Assembly: GCA_020055645.1 (NCBI GenBank)
Contig: CM034546.1
Coordinates: forward strand, 102,052,001 to 102,116,000
Reading direction: 5' to 3'
From: Tomocerus qinae
Taxonomy: Eukaryota > Arthropoda > Collembola > Entomobryomorpha > Tomoceridae
Length of the DNA: 64,000 bases
The notes under the pieces were generated by a model. It worked only from the letters and a program-made list of their open reading frames with translations. It was not told where the DNA came from and searched no databases. This document shows positions 10,816-21,734 of the stretch, piece after piece (positions within the stretch are counted from its first letter, which is position 1; each line of letters starts with the position of its first letter). The position numbers and the translations under genes were made by a program.

Positions 10816-13374
10816 AACTTTAATCTGAAATAATAAGCAACACTTTTGGAAACTATTGAACACTGAACGATCTCAAAGTTTGAAGTATTATAGGGACCTC
10901 AATCTGAAACACAAGAATTAAATTCTTGCCAACGAATGATTTTATGCTCGTGCACTGAAGAGAATGAGTTATATAAATAGGCTTATTGTGACGCACGTAT
11001 TGTCTCAACTGAGACGAAATAAAATAAATATCAAAGATATATACTAAACTGAAGACAATAATAATACTACAAAAGTTTTACCTTTTAGATGACCTTAATG
11101 AGATTGAATGAAAGATGAATCCATTATTGTGCGTTCAAAGTTCAGCAACGTTTTTAGATGCTCCCAATTTTATGTCTCAATCTCATGTCTGACTCGTAAA
11201 TCTATACTTACTTAGGTATACTCTTCAGCTCTATATTAAGTAAGTACATTACAAGCATACGTTTAACGCAATAATATCAATGATATGCAAATCACTGAGG
11301 TATCTACTACCTAGGTACATAATACTAGGTACATAATAATTGATATGTTGCTTGCATTTTAGAATTTACTTGTTGTTTAGCTAGGTTGAGGGGATTGAGA
11401 ACATGACACTACTACAATGACTTGAATATCTGTACTTTGCACTTTAATGGAATAATGAATTCAGAGGAGTGAGAAGTAACAGTTACGCTACATTACATAA
11501 TTTACTTTTACATTATTTTCATTTGAACAGGCAGGGGCAGGATGATAATACGAATAAATCGGTTTATTAAAATAGAATATCACGCATATCATTCATGTGA
11601 CTATCATTTAGTCAATCAATTACAGCCAATTACACACCTGCCAATCTGTAATCTGTACCATACAGTTAGTGATTGGAATATTAATTAGGTAATTAGTTAG
11701 GCATATTTCCCGGAATAATTTACAAGTCAATTTCTAGCTTCCCCGAGGAAGCAAAAGATTCAGGCCATTATTTTGTGACCATTGTAAATATTAAATCCCT
11801 GATTTAGATATAAAAGAACTATAGACATGCATAGGTGTAACCGTATTCCCTTCCCATTCTTCACTATAACTTATATAAATAGTGCTTATAATTATGATTT
11901 TGCAGTCACCTAATCTGAATCTGAATTAGGATATCAAATACACTACACAGTCAGTGTAAGTAAAACAACACTGTCTATGTACAATTATATCTCGTAGGTG
12001 TAACTTGAGTATCGTTATAATACTATTTTTAGTACTCCTTCTACCGCTTCGTGTTTTTGCATAATAATGGCAACGGAATGTCAAGACACTAATATCCAGT
12101 AATGTATATGTTCATATAAAAGTTTTTTTGATATTGCACATTGTTAGATTCTTTGAATACAAGCACCAAAAATAGCCTGTAATGCCAATTAGGTATCAAT
12201 AATCGTTCACCTTCTTCCTTCTACTCTCTCATATGATAGTCGTATATTATATGAACAATTTACCCTCAAATCTACTATAAATGACCCCAGAATAATGCAT
12301 AATATTATATCATACATACTGATGTAAAGTGTTAAGATACCTACCTTTTTAGGGTATGAACTCTGTCATGTATTTTCATTGTTTTAAAGTTCCTATTCTG
12401 TTTTAATAATATCATTGCTTTGCATATAGATTTCTTTGTTGTATCAAATACAGTTGTAATAATTGTATGGCCTGTAACTGTAACTTATATTGTACAACCA
12501 CTACTGTAAACTGTGAACAGATGTAAACGAATGTAGGTAATGCCGTAGTATATAGCTTTCAGCACATTTTAAAAGTATTGAATTTTAAGACAGGAAATTC
12601 TTGACTAAATAATTGTACTTGACATTCAAGAGCTGATGATGCCTTATCTACTACCAGTTGACCTACAGTAATAATGGACCACAACTTAGAAACCTATATT
12701 ACGTATAAAGTTGCTTAAAAATCTTACTTTGTTTGCTGCATACTATATATACAATGCACGACAAAGTGGAGTATGTAAAATATGTATATTAGATGGTACA
12801 ATAATGTCTATTAGGTTGACTTCAGCATAAGTTTAAAGAATCAGTAGAGAATATACATTCATTCACATTTTAGGAATTCAATATTTGGTTGGCCTTATTC
12901 ATTGGACAATTACATTCATGATGACATGCTCTGAAAGTCTGAAAGAACCTTCGTTTTATTAGAAGGCAAACTGTGCGACATTGTTCATTTAGATGCTTAA
13001 AGTTATCTTATAGGGTTTAGAGATTTATTTTAAATCGTAATAATAACATTCACATATAACATTTCCTCTTGATAAATCGTATTAACATAATGTTTGATTA
13101 AAATGGGTATTTTTACAAACTTCGTGCAGTATGATGGTGCATTAAATGCATGGTTTTAAAAGCACTTTTGTATGTAAATTAGGAAAACAGATCTGACTTG
13201 CTCAACAAAGGAATTTTGCAGTTTATAGTGACATAAAACGAAATTATATGTACAAACGATTCAAGAATAAATAGAATGTAGAATGATAAAGAAAAATAAA
13301 ATAAGGTGCTTATTAAAAATTGAGGGTAGATTTAACTGGATCATAGAATTCCTTCAGCCAACCTGATTTTCTTC
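10816..13374. other. intergenic, no gene supported
   Basis: About 2.5 kb of AT-rich DNA without a convincing ORF. Short words such as TAGGTACATAATA repeat near 11310-11340. The left 150 bases should contain the promoter and 5' UTR of the CAP gene on the minus strand. Confidence 0.45.
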
Positions 13375-13846
13375 TTAGCATTCACCTTCCTTCACAATTG
13401 TTAATTCTGAAAATAAAACAGAATTGTTAAAAAAGGTCTATATGGAAGAGAGTTTTTTAAACGGTGTAAATTGAAAGGCTTACTGGAGTCTTTTTTCTGA
13501 GCATTTTCAAATTCACATTTGTTATTATAAGTTTTCTTGTCACTTGCACAAACAGGATCGTAAATTCTGGTACAGTACACCTCATCCCCCTGTAGAAAAT
13601 GGGAATAATTTCATTTTCAAATAACGTAACAAAATTTTCATCAGCAAGAGCAAGACTACCAATCTACCTATAACAGTTTACCTGTGATTTAACTGTGGTT
13701 GTTGAGAAAGTAAACCCTGGATCAACCATGTGACCACCTGTTGGTGGTGAAGACATTTCTTTAGTTTTACTGTCTTCTGTTGGAATAGCCAAAGTGACAC
13801 AGGTCATCGCCAATACCAAAATTACACTGGCCTTAATTGCAAACAT
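13375..13846 (-). CDS. secreted Kazal-type protease inhibitor, four cysteines
   Basis: Exons 13682-13846, 13484-13589 and 13375-13406 join in frame to give 100 residues. I chose the Met at 13846 because it opens a clean signal peptide (MFAIKASVILVLAMTC, cleavage near LAIP). An upstream in-frame Met at 13891 would put 15 basic residues before it. After a 35-residue polar linker comes a Kazal domain: YCTRIYDPVCASD, KTYNNKCEFENA, IVKEGEC. By homology with PSTI (CTKIYDPVCG) the P1 residue is Arg, predicting trypsin-like targets. Only four of the six Kazal cysteines are present; those forming the C1-C5 disulfide are both absent. Confidence 0.88.
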
Positions 13847-15100
13847 TATTGCTGCAATTTTATTAGTTCTTTGAGTTCTGCGTTTCGGCAAATAAAGTAT
13901 TTATGACTGAAATGTCAATAGACGCGGACTGGAATGTATATCCTAAACTGTATCCGAATGTCTGCAAGGAATGTCTTTTATATAAAATTATTTTATTTGC
14001 ATCAGCCATCCATCATTAATCATTACGTAATTTTGTCGTGTAGGTACACAATGTGCAATTTATTTATTCATTGCCAACAACATATTACCTAATTGCGTGA
14101 TAAAATAATTGTCCTTAACGAATTATTTTCTCACACTTATGTTAGATTTGCATCAAGTTTCCTGTTGTCCAATCCAGCCAAATCCTTCCTGAGCCTCAAA
14201 AAAGAATAACAACATAGTGAGGTACTCTTTGTCAGAAACATCTTTTAATTCCTTATTTGCCTAATTAGTGTACTAAGAATAAAAGTTGTTGCGAAACTGT
14301 TTTTGCCTTTTAATACAGACTGCAGATACCAGGATGTGTGAAGTGAAAAGTAAATACATTTTTCATGAGCGTAGTATCTGGAAATCCTTGTTTAGAGCTA
14401 CACAGGAATCTATGCTGACATCATTGACATTCATTTTTAATGCATTCACTGCGTCATTTCTTAAAATATACTTTAAATATTCTACTTGGTACATATCTGT
14501 GTTTTCCAAGTAGGTAGGCAATTTGGTACCAATATTAGGGACGATATACTTTTATTTTTTTAATCTATTTGCTATTATGATTATCACATTTATTTAAAAG
14601 CTTTGCAGGAATACTATTTCGTGGTCATGTCATAGACACATTACACTTTGGACAATAGTAAGTGATGCTGAGTAGATGTAGTTTGAAATTATTGATGTAT
14701 GTACCCTTGTAAATTCGATTCGATGATTTTTATCTGTAAAAGTTGGGACTCTACGCATTTGCAATCATTGCACAGTGCTAAGCAATCCTAAGTCTTGTAA
14801 GTTAATTAATATATTATATTCAGAAACTTTAAATGTAGCCTTCATTGCGTGACTCCAACAAACATTATACTTGTCTTCAATATATAGCACACATAACACC
14901 ATTACATAAAATTGATGTAAATTGACTAATTCTAAGCATTACTTAGCAGATTGGCCTTAGTATTGTCTTAAAGAACTACTTGCAGTAATATACTTGCCCA
15001 CTTGCTATCTATAATCTAGTGATACACATTTACACGTACACAGAGTACACAGTTACAGTATACACTAATAACACTTTACTTGGTATGGTCATAGAAAGTT
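13847..15100. other. intergenic, no gene supported
   Basis: The promoter of the Kazal gene on the minus strand should lie at the left. The 75-residue frame at 14286-14513 has no domain and no splice context. The right end abuts the hAT MITE. Confidence 0.4.
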
Positions 15101-15474
15101 ACTATAATCAGGGCCGGTTCACCCCATGGGCGAGTGTGAGGAAAATTCTTCGCGCTTTAAGCGATAGACTATTTTCCATAAAATGCAACCGAAAATGACA
15201 AACAAATTGCTATTCAGGATAAAATAATTAAATATTTCAATTTTTTGTTTTTGGCTGAGACTGACAGATTTGATAAATTGCAACTGATTCACTCTAGGAA
15301 TTTTTTCATCGTTAATGATGATATAAATATATAAGTAAGTGATAATGTAAATACGAAATGTATTTTCTTCACTAATATTTTTGGCATACGTATAATAGGG
15401 ATGTTGTGCAATGGGGCCCTGGGCGATCACTTCGCCCAGAACCTCGCAAAAGCTGAACCTGCCCTGACTATAAT
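15101..15474. mobile_element. hAT MITE with 8-bp target duplication
   Basis: A 358-bp element (15109-15466) begins CAGGGCCGGTTCA and ends in the inverted form TGAACCTGCCCTG, a 13-bp inverted repeat with one mismatch. Perfect 8-bp direct repeats ACTATAAT flank it (15101-15108 and 15467-15474). The CAGGG start and 8-bp duplication are hallmarks of the hAT superfamily. The 103-residue minus frame at 15119-15430 lies wholly inside and shows no transposase motif, so the element is nonautonomous. Confidence 0.88.
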
Positions 15475-15953
15475 ATATGGTAAATGATATTTAATGATGA
15501 AAAAATGATTTCAGACAACTCTTCATAAACTATTACACCGTCTCATTCTCAATATATTATTGTCCTCGTGCATTGGAGGTATAGGTAATGTTTATCAGTT
15601 ATATTGTACATTATATACTCGAAAATCGATATTATAATGTAATTTGCATAGGATAGTGTTATTTAGCATGTAAATCGGTATCTTCTTCTGATGTTTGTCT
15701 ATTATAATGGGAAAATCCAGGTAGGAACTACAGAATCGCATTATTATAATTTAATGATGCATAATAAATAATAAGTGTAATGTAAGTTCTTCCGTGGAAA
15801 AGAAAATCAACTTCACAGTAATCCTTCCCGTCGTAAAGTTTCGAGGGAGAAATTTGTTATTTATAAGATTTTCACAGAAGCACTTTAGAAACATTCTTCG
15901 AGAGTTGTCACAGATAAGCAGACTCATTAGTCATTAGTAGTATATATTTTATA

Positions 15954-17072
15954 ATGCGTTTTTTAAAGTCCTCAAGTTCCTTTGCAGGATACTTTGGCAC
16001 GGTAGCTTATATTATTGTGCTATGTTTAGACTCCTCATCGGTATCGGCAGGTATTTCAATAATATTTTTATTTGCTAGTTATGATTAAAAATTAAATGTA
16101 TTTAATTAAATGTTGCAGTACGGTTTGAATGGACTTTGCACAAAGTTTACTAATGTCATTTTTTTATAGATACTGTAGTTTCATCGTCGACTTCAACACA
16201 AGCTGTGGATGATAATGGGAAAGTTCGGCAAACGAGTATTCTTAGTACCAGACAAGCAAATGCTACACATTCAAGAGGAGTTCAAATTATAGCAACATCT
16301 CCTGGGCAAACAAGTTTGTATGAAAAACTGAATGTAGAAAACGAAGTTCAAATTCGAGAGAAAAGGCAAGCATCGTCGGCAGCGGCTAGTGCAGCAGCGG
16401 CTAGTGGAGGGGGTAAAAATAATTTCATATTTTAAGATTTTAACTCTATAGTAATTGAAGGGCTTAATTTGCTATGTTACTTGAATTTAAAAAAAATCAT
16501 GATAATGTTATGATTAAGGTCGGGGCGGATCCAGTGCGGCGGCGGCTGCGGCTGCTGCAGCCAGTGGAGGGGGACGAGGAGGTGGTTCGGCAAGTGCCGC
16601 AAGTTCCGCTGCAGCTTCTTCTTCCGGGGGTGGAAGGTATTTGAGAAAAAAATATTTTCCGGCTATTTGAGGGTTTTGAGGCTTTTTCAGCTTATTTTGG
16701 GCTCTTTATTTTTAGGCCTTACAGGGGCTTTCTTTTTATTTGTTTATTTTTATTTAAACTTTGCTTATTAAGGGCATTTTGGGATTTTCGACTTGTTTCG
16801 AGTTTTTAGAGGTTTGGCGAATATTTTTGGAGTTTTTTGTTCCTCAAGTTAAGTTAATTTCATTTGGATGCCTCTTTTGATTTTGACTTGTGTGATTCAG
16901 AAGACCTGGATATGGATATGGTGGTGGACCTGGATATGGTGGGGGACCTGGATATGGTGGTGGACCTGGATATGGCGGTGGACCAGGATATGGTGGTGGG
17001 CCTGGATATGGATATGGTGGTGGGCCTGGATATGGTGGTGGCCCTGGATATGGATATCCCGGGAGATTTTGA
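15954..17072 (+). CDS. silk-like secreted protein (poly-Ala and GPGYGG repeats)
   Basis: Four exons (15954-16050, 16170-16412, 16519-16636, 16901-17072) join in frame to a TGA at 17070-17072, giving about 209 residues. A hydrophobic N-terminus (GTVAYIIVLCLDSSSVSA) is a probable signal peptide. A polar, non-repetitive domain follows (about residues 33-105) with a dibasic-like EKRQ. Next come Ala runs broken by Ser and Gly (SSAAAAAAAAASGGG), and finally about seven GGGPGYG units ending GYPGRF. Alternating poly-Ala and Gly-Pro-Gly-Tyr blocks are the design of spider and insect fibroins, where Ala blocks form beta crystals. The protein is far shorter than spidroins, so it may be a glue, coating or cuticle component. 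The last acceptor could also be used three codons' worth later without breaking the frame. Confidence 0.82.
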
Positions 17073-17740
17073 GGCTTTTTAAAAATTTTAATATCTAATT
17101 ATTTAAGCTGAATTCGAACTGGCTATAACGAATTGTTACATTTTTGTTCAGAATTAAATGTACCAAAAATGATTGAAACAAAAACTTGGTTGTTTGCAGG
17201 AGGATAAGGAACTAACATTATTGTCCATACCATTTATTTTTTATCCAAAATATTTTTCCTGCAAAAGTCAATTTATGCACTGGAAGAAATATTTTAACCA
17301 AATGATGATCCACTCAATGCATCAAAGTAATAAAACAAAGAACGATGTACTAATTTTGTTTCAAATTGTGAATTCTATTTAAGTAAAAAACGCTATCATT
17401 TTGTTAAACCGTCCTCAAAAATTTAATGCATGAAACGGTACTGGATCTGGATACTACCAACTACCTTATGGGCAAAAGAGCTAAAAGTTGACGAAATGTA
17501 CAAAACTACCCTAAAAAGTTTTTCCTATCCACACGCCGCACATTATTCTAATGAATAAGACTCCGGTAATTAAGTTCTCAAAAAGCTTAAAATAATTACC
17601 CAAAAGTGATGATGATAAGTACCCAAAAACGTTAAAATAAATATTTGAACATAAAAATAAAGCGATTTACACTCGCCTGAGACTTGGATTTTAATTGGAA
17701 CAAAATGACATGTATAACAAAATAATAATACAATACTGTA
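17073..17740 (+). other. 3' flank of the silk-like gene
   Basis: No separate gene is supported. An AATAAA hexamer near 17328 may end the silk-like transcript. The 69-residue frame at 17173-17382 is probably untranslated. Confidence 0.35.
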
Positions 17741-18025
17741 CATTAATAATTTAGACCTCGTTTATGGCACAAATTAATTTAGACCGCGTGGCAAAATAAG
17801 CAAAATAATTTAGACCCAATTTATGGCAAAATAATTTAAACCGCATTTATGGCAAAATAATTTAGACCGCATTTATGGAAAAATAATTTAGACCGAATTT
17901 ATGGCAAAATAATATAAACCTCATTTATGGCAAAATAATTTAGACCGCATTTATGGTAAAATAATTTAGACCGCATTTATGGCAAAATCATTTAGACCGC
18001 ATTTACTGCAAAATAATTTAGACAG
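17741..18025 (+). repeat. 26-bp tandem repeat, about 11 units
   Basis: Direct repeats of about 26 bp share AAAATAATTTAGACCGCATTTATGGC with small substitutions. The left units are more diverged (one is disrupted near 17785-17805). There are no spacers between units, and no protein or RNA function is evident. It is unrelated in sequence to the 20-bp satellite. Confidence 0.9.
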
Positions 18026-19683
18026 CCAAGTTAATAGTTCATGCTGCATTTTAGGCCAAATGGCTAAAACAAACCTAAATGGACTATCATCCTTTTTTGT
18101 AAAATCTTCACAAGACTTCTAAAAAGTACTAAAAACATTTTGTAATGTAGGCTGATATTTCGCTAAAATAAGTCGCAGTAAAAATAATAAAGTATTTGTG
18201 TTTGCATTTACTCATTTACATATTTTTCATATACACAAACAAATAAGCATTAAAATTAGATAATTTTATACTATCCTGAAATCATATTGTTCAAAATTTA
18301 AGCATTTTTCTAGAATATAAATAAATTGCCACAAATAAAAATTATTTCTATTATACTATCTTTCAATGTGTTCACAATACTGGTCCATAAGCTATGTTTT
18401 AGAGAAGTTTGGTCAACTTCCTAGAATGCGTTCGATTTATACGGATGGATTGACGGATTGTTTGTACCGTACAAACAAACTGTGCGGTTCTATAAATCTA
18501 TTTCCCCTTGCGGGCTAAAAAGAAAGCTGAATAATTTATTTAGACACAATCGAATGATAATCATTTGATCATTGATTATTGTCATAATTCCTAATTTATT
18601 AGACCTTTCTCTCTTGATCATCTCGAATATTGTGTAACATTCACTTGTAAAACCATATAAAATGATGAATGACTCATCATCATGAATTCTAATGCATCAA
18701 GATGATTTCGGAAAACCCACATTTAAGTGGCATAATTTATTCCGAATAATAAATTCGGACTTTTGCTTTAGTAAGCTCTACTTAACTGGACATGTGGATA
18801 TTCACAAGCAATTTAAAATCTAATAGGAATAATAATAAGTGAACATGTATAATATTATCTTCAGACGACGATGCATATCCTGTGTTATGTTGTAAATGCT
18901 GTCGGTTGGGAACAAATAAATAAAATTAGAAACCTTGAAAGAAGTTTAGACCATGACTTTGAAAACAATTTGCATAATTATTTAGCATTTTTATTAACGC
19001 TAACAATTTTATGATCTATAACTCCACTGCTTCTATGGCCCGCAGTCGCTTTTGCACATGCGTTGACTACCACTAAACTGACGTCTAATGTATTAACTGA
19101 CAAAGACTACACCTGACCATCGTTATTTCTAGGGCTTTCCCTGCACAGTATGCACTGCACAGAAGTTGATTCACAAAGCACCAAGAATAAAATATACTCT
19201 TTACAAACAAGCTTGTATATAATGTATATATGACAATTTTGTAAGCTACTTTGTCCATTATCATTCCATGAATACAAATAGCATGCTGTTAGTATCTACA
19301 TTCTCATTCTGAAAAGTTAGCACTTAAATTCTTTGTCTTATGATGATCTAATATACAATTTCATATACTCATGTTACTCATAGATTATATATTATATGCG
19401 AACAAACTTATAAGTGCCCAAACAGTCCAAATTATAATTAACTATAATATGGTTACAAAGATTCCTCTACTATGCTATAGACCAACAATCTATATACCAA
19501 CCAGGTACATTTTTGGCACTAACGAGACTGATTTTCTCATCCATGATGACTATGACGATGATTCAACTCTACAAGTTGCAAATAATTTCTTTGGAAAGCC
19601 TTAATGAACTGGTGTTGCACTTTTATGGTTTGTCAGAAAGCTCAGCACTATTAGTTTTACTACGTCAATTACTGAAATCCCTT
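18026..19683. other. intergenic, with a small palindrome
   Basis: No gene is supported. A 21-bp palindrome lies at 18458-18478 (10-bp arms GTACAAACAA around one C). The frame at 19371-19604 has no domain or splice context. The right end is promoter-proximal sequence of the next gene. Confidence 0.4.
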
Positions 19684-19692
19684 TATATATAG
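19684..19692 (+). promoter_or_regulatory. TATA box of the Gly/Ser/Thr-rich gene
   Basis: TATATATAG lies about 100 bases upstream of the ATG at 19786, leaving room for a start site near 19714 and a 70-base leader. Confidence 0.5.
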
Positions 19693-19785
19693 ACTTTACA
19701 AGTTTCGTCGTTTATTGAAACAATAGAGTTAATCTTTAACCTTTTGAATACAACAGAAATTTTTTGACAACTGAACGTGATAATC

Positions 19786-20551
19786 ATGGTTTGTACATAT
19801 TTCCAGAAATTCACTGTTATTCTATTAGCAGTAGTCGCCATTTATTTCGTTGATGGTAAGAATCTTATTAAGTTAAAATTTTATTTTCTAAACCAATTCA
19901 ATTTAATCTCGCAGATTTCAATTTCAATAATTATTATTATGCACAGGAGCCCCTTCAAGTCAATTCAGTTCTACATCGTACACATCGGATTCTAATGGAA
20001 GTCATACAGTGGTGGTAGATGGTGACGACTCAGGAACAAGAGTCGGTGTAGGCTCAGGACCTCCAGCTCAAGCCTCAGATTCTAATTCCAATGTCATAAT
20101 GAGTCGATTTGCGTCGCCTGCAGCCACTCCCGCACCAAATCAAGTTTTCTATATCCCTGCTGGACAAAGTCAGACAATTTCTGCAGGGGGTACTGTCATT
20201 CAAACAAGAATGGGAAGTGGATCGTCCGGAACTGGGTCTACCGGGGCTGGGGCTGCAGGAGGTACTATCGTTCAGACTAGATTGGGAAGTGGGTCGACCG
20301 GAACGGGGTATACCGGAACTGGGTATACCGGAACTGGGTCTACCGGAACTGGAGCTGCAGGAGGCACTATCGTTCAAACGAGAATGGGAGGTGGGTCGAT
20401 CGGAGCTGGATCAGCTTCACAAGCTTCATCTAATAATGGGGGAGCATATGGTGGAGCATATGCTGCGGCAGGATCTTTCTCTTCTCATCAGACGGGCTCA
20501 TCGTCGTCAAATGACGATTATAATTACAATAATGATGGTTATGACAATTAA
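19786..20551 (+). CDS. secreted Gly/Ser/Thr-rich repeat protein
   Basis: Exons 19786-19855 and 19947-20551 join in phase 1 to give 224 residues. The start MVCTYFQKFTVILLAVVAIYF is a typical signal peptide, which decides the ATG. The mature part is low-complexity. It holds three copies of a GGTxxQTR box (GGTVIQTRMG, GGTIVQTRLG, GGTIVQTRMG) separated by Gly-Ser-Thr spacers of the GTGYTGTG kind. It ends in a Tyr/Asn/Asp-rich tail (DDYNYNNDGYDN). There are no cysteines in the mature part. The layout suggests an extracellular structural protein (silk, glue or cuticle coat), and it follows the silk-like gene on the same strand 2.7 kb downstream. AATAAA near 20582 is a likely poly(A) signal. Family unrecognised. 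Confidence 0.82.
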
Positions 20552-21052
20552 AAATCTTTTACTCTTTGTGCAATCGATACCAATAAAAATAACATTATTT
20601 AATCGACAGTTTTTGAAAATTGTAGAAAAAATCTACCAATTTGTTTTCCTTCTAAATAGCAACATCGTTTAGCTAGAGCTTTTTGCCAATGCGAAAGTGG
20701 CTCGAATTAGCATTTCGTTTTGCTCAATTAATTTAAGTAAGGTTTCCAAGAATAATTTATTTTATGAATCCTAAAATCCTATACAGTCGATTATGCATGG
20801 ATATTTTTTATGCTGTGGGAAAAAACTAATAAGCGATCTGTTATTCATGAGATTAGTCTCAATGAACAAAAAATATATTTTGGTTTAACACTTAAATTTT
20901 TAAATTAAATAATATTTCGTTTATTGATAGGGAAGTAAAGTAGTTTCGCGAACGAGTCGCTGTAATTTTTGAATTTGAACAACAAGTATACTTGAACCAT
21001 TATTAAAAACCTGATAATATCATACATATAAAGGCACTGTGTTGATGGTAAA
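20552..21052. other. convergent 3' intergenic region
   Basis: Shared 3' flank of the plus-strand Gly/Ser/Thr gene and the minus-strand RlpA-like gene. Only a poly(A) hexamer near 20582 is seen. Confidence 0.45.
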
Positions 21053-21624
21053 TTATTTCATTTCAATTACACATGGAATAACAGCTTCATCGAGGTCTGC
21101 AATTTGATTAAAAGCAGATGGAGACAATTCCATAATCCTCCCATCAACATTTGGACCACGGTCGTTAATTCGAACCACGACAGTTCGTTTCGTGGCTTCA
21201 TTTGTCACAGTCACATAACTGTTTAGTGGAAGACTCCTGTGAGCTGCGGTTAGATCGTTAGGATTAAATAGCTCTCCACTCTGTGTTCTGAAATTAATCG
21301 CTAAATCTTCGCTTGAATCTCCGTAATGTGAGCACTCCCCGTAGTCGATGACTGTAATGAGAACGAGATTTTACTACATAACATTTTTTAGAGAAGTAAA
21401 AGAAACCGATAGAATTATTCAAAGTAAAGTTGATGTAGATTTTAGGTAGAGAATATAAAACGTCTTGATTGATTATTTATACAATTACCTGAACTTGTCG
21501 CAGTGCCTCGTGTATTTTTAATAGATTCCCCTTTCGGATAAAACCAAGTCATAAATGCGGAACACTCAAAAAATTGACACACAAATGACATGACTAGGAC
21601 TATTGCAACTTTGTACCGAAACAT
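21053..21624 (-). CDS. RlpA-like double-psi beta-barrel protein, bacterial type
   Basis: Two exons (21489-21624 and 21053-21351, phase 1) encode 144 residues. A hydrophobic signal peptide (VAIVLVMSFVCQFF) leads into a single RlpA-like DPBB domain. Its hallmark strings are almost bacterial: TQSGELFNPNDLTAAHRSLP, VTVTNEATKRTVVVRINDRGP, VDGRIMELSPSAF. Bacterial RlpA is a lytic transglycosylase that cuts naked peptidoglycan strands. Its two catalytic acids (Glu in the SGE box, Asp in the NDRGP box) are both present here. The SPOR domain is absent. The intron, signal peptide and TATA box show it is a working animal gene, so transfer from bacteria is likely. It may be a secreted antibacterial or digestive enzyme. 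Expansin-like binding without catalysis is the alternative. Confidence 0.9.
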
Positions 21625-21727
21625 CGTTAATTTTAGTTTTTACTATATGCAAAGTACGTATAGCAAAATTTATCAAGTCAAGTTGTAGACTTTTTTCGGG
21701 AGTGAACAGAATGTGGGACTATTCTGG

Positions 21728-21734
21728 TTTTATA
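21728..21734 (-). promoter_or_regulatory. TATA box of the RlpA-like gene
   Basis: TATAAAA on the minus strand lies 104 bases upstream of the ATG. An initiator-like TTCACT sits about 30 bases downstream of it, the expected spacing for a eukaryotic core promoter. Confidence 0.55.

Noticed and set aside
15119-15430. 103-residue minus frame
   Set aside because: Lies entirely within the hAT MITE and lacks transposase motifs.
16864-17098. Asp/Met-rich and Trp/Ile-rich frames
   Set aside because: They are shifted frames over the GPGYGG exon of the silk-like gene, which has the signal peptide and consistent splicing.
20075-20672. Alternative frames over the Gly/Ser/Thr-rich gene
   Set aside because: The chosen frame alone connects to the signal-peptide exon and has repeated motifs conserved at the protein level.
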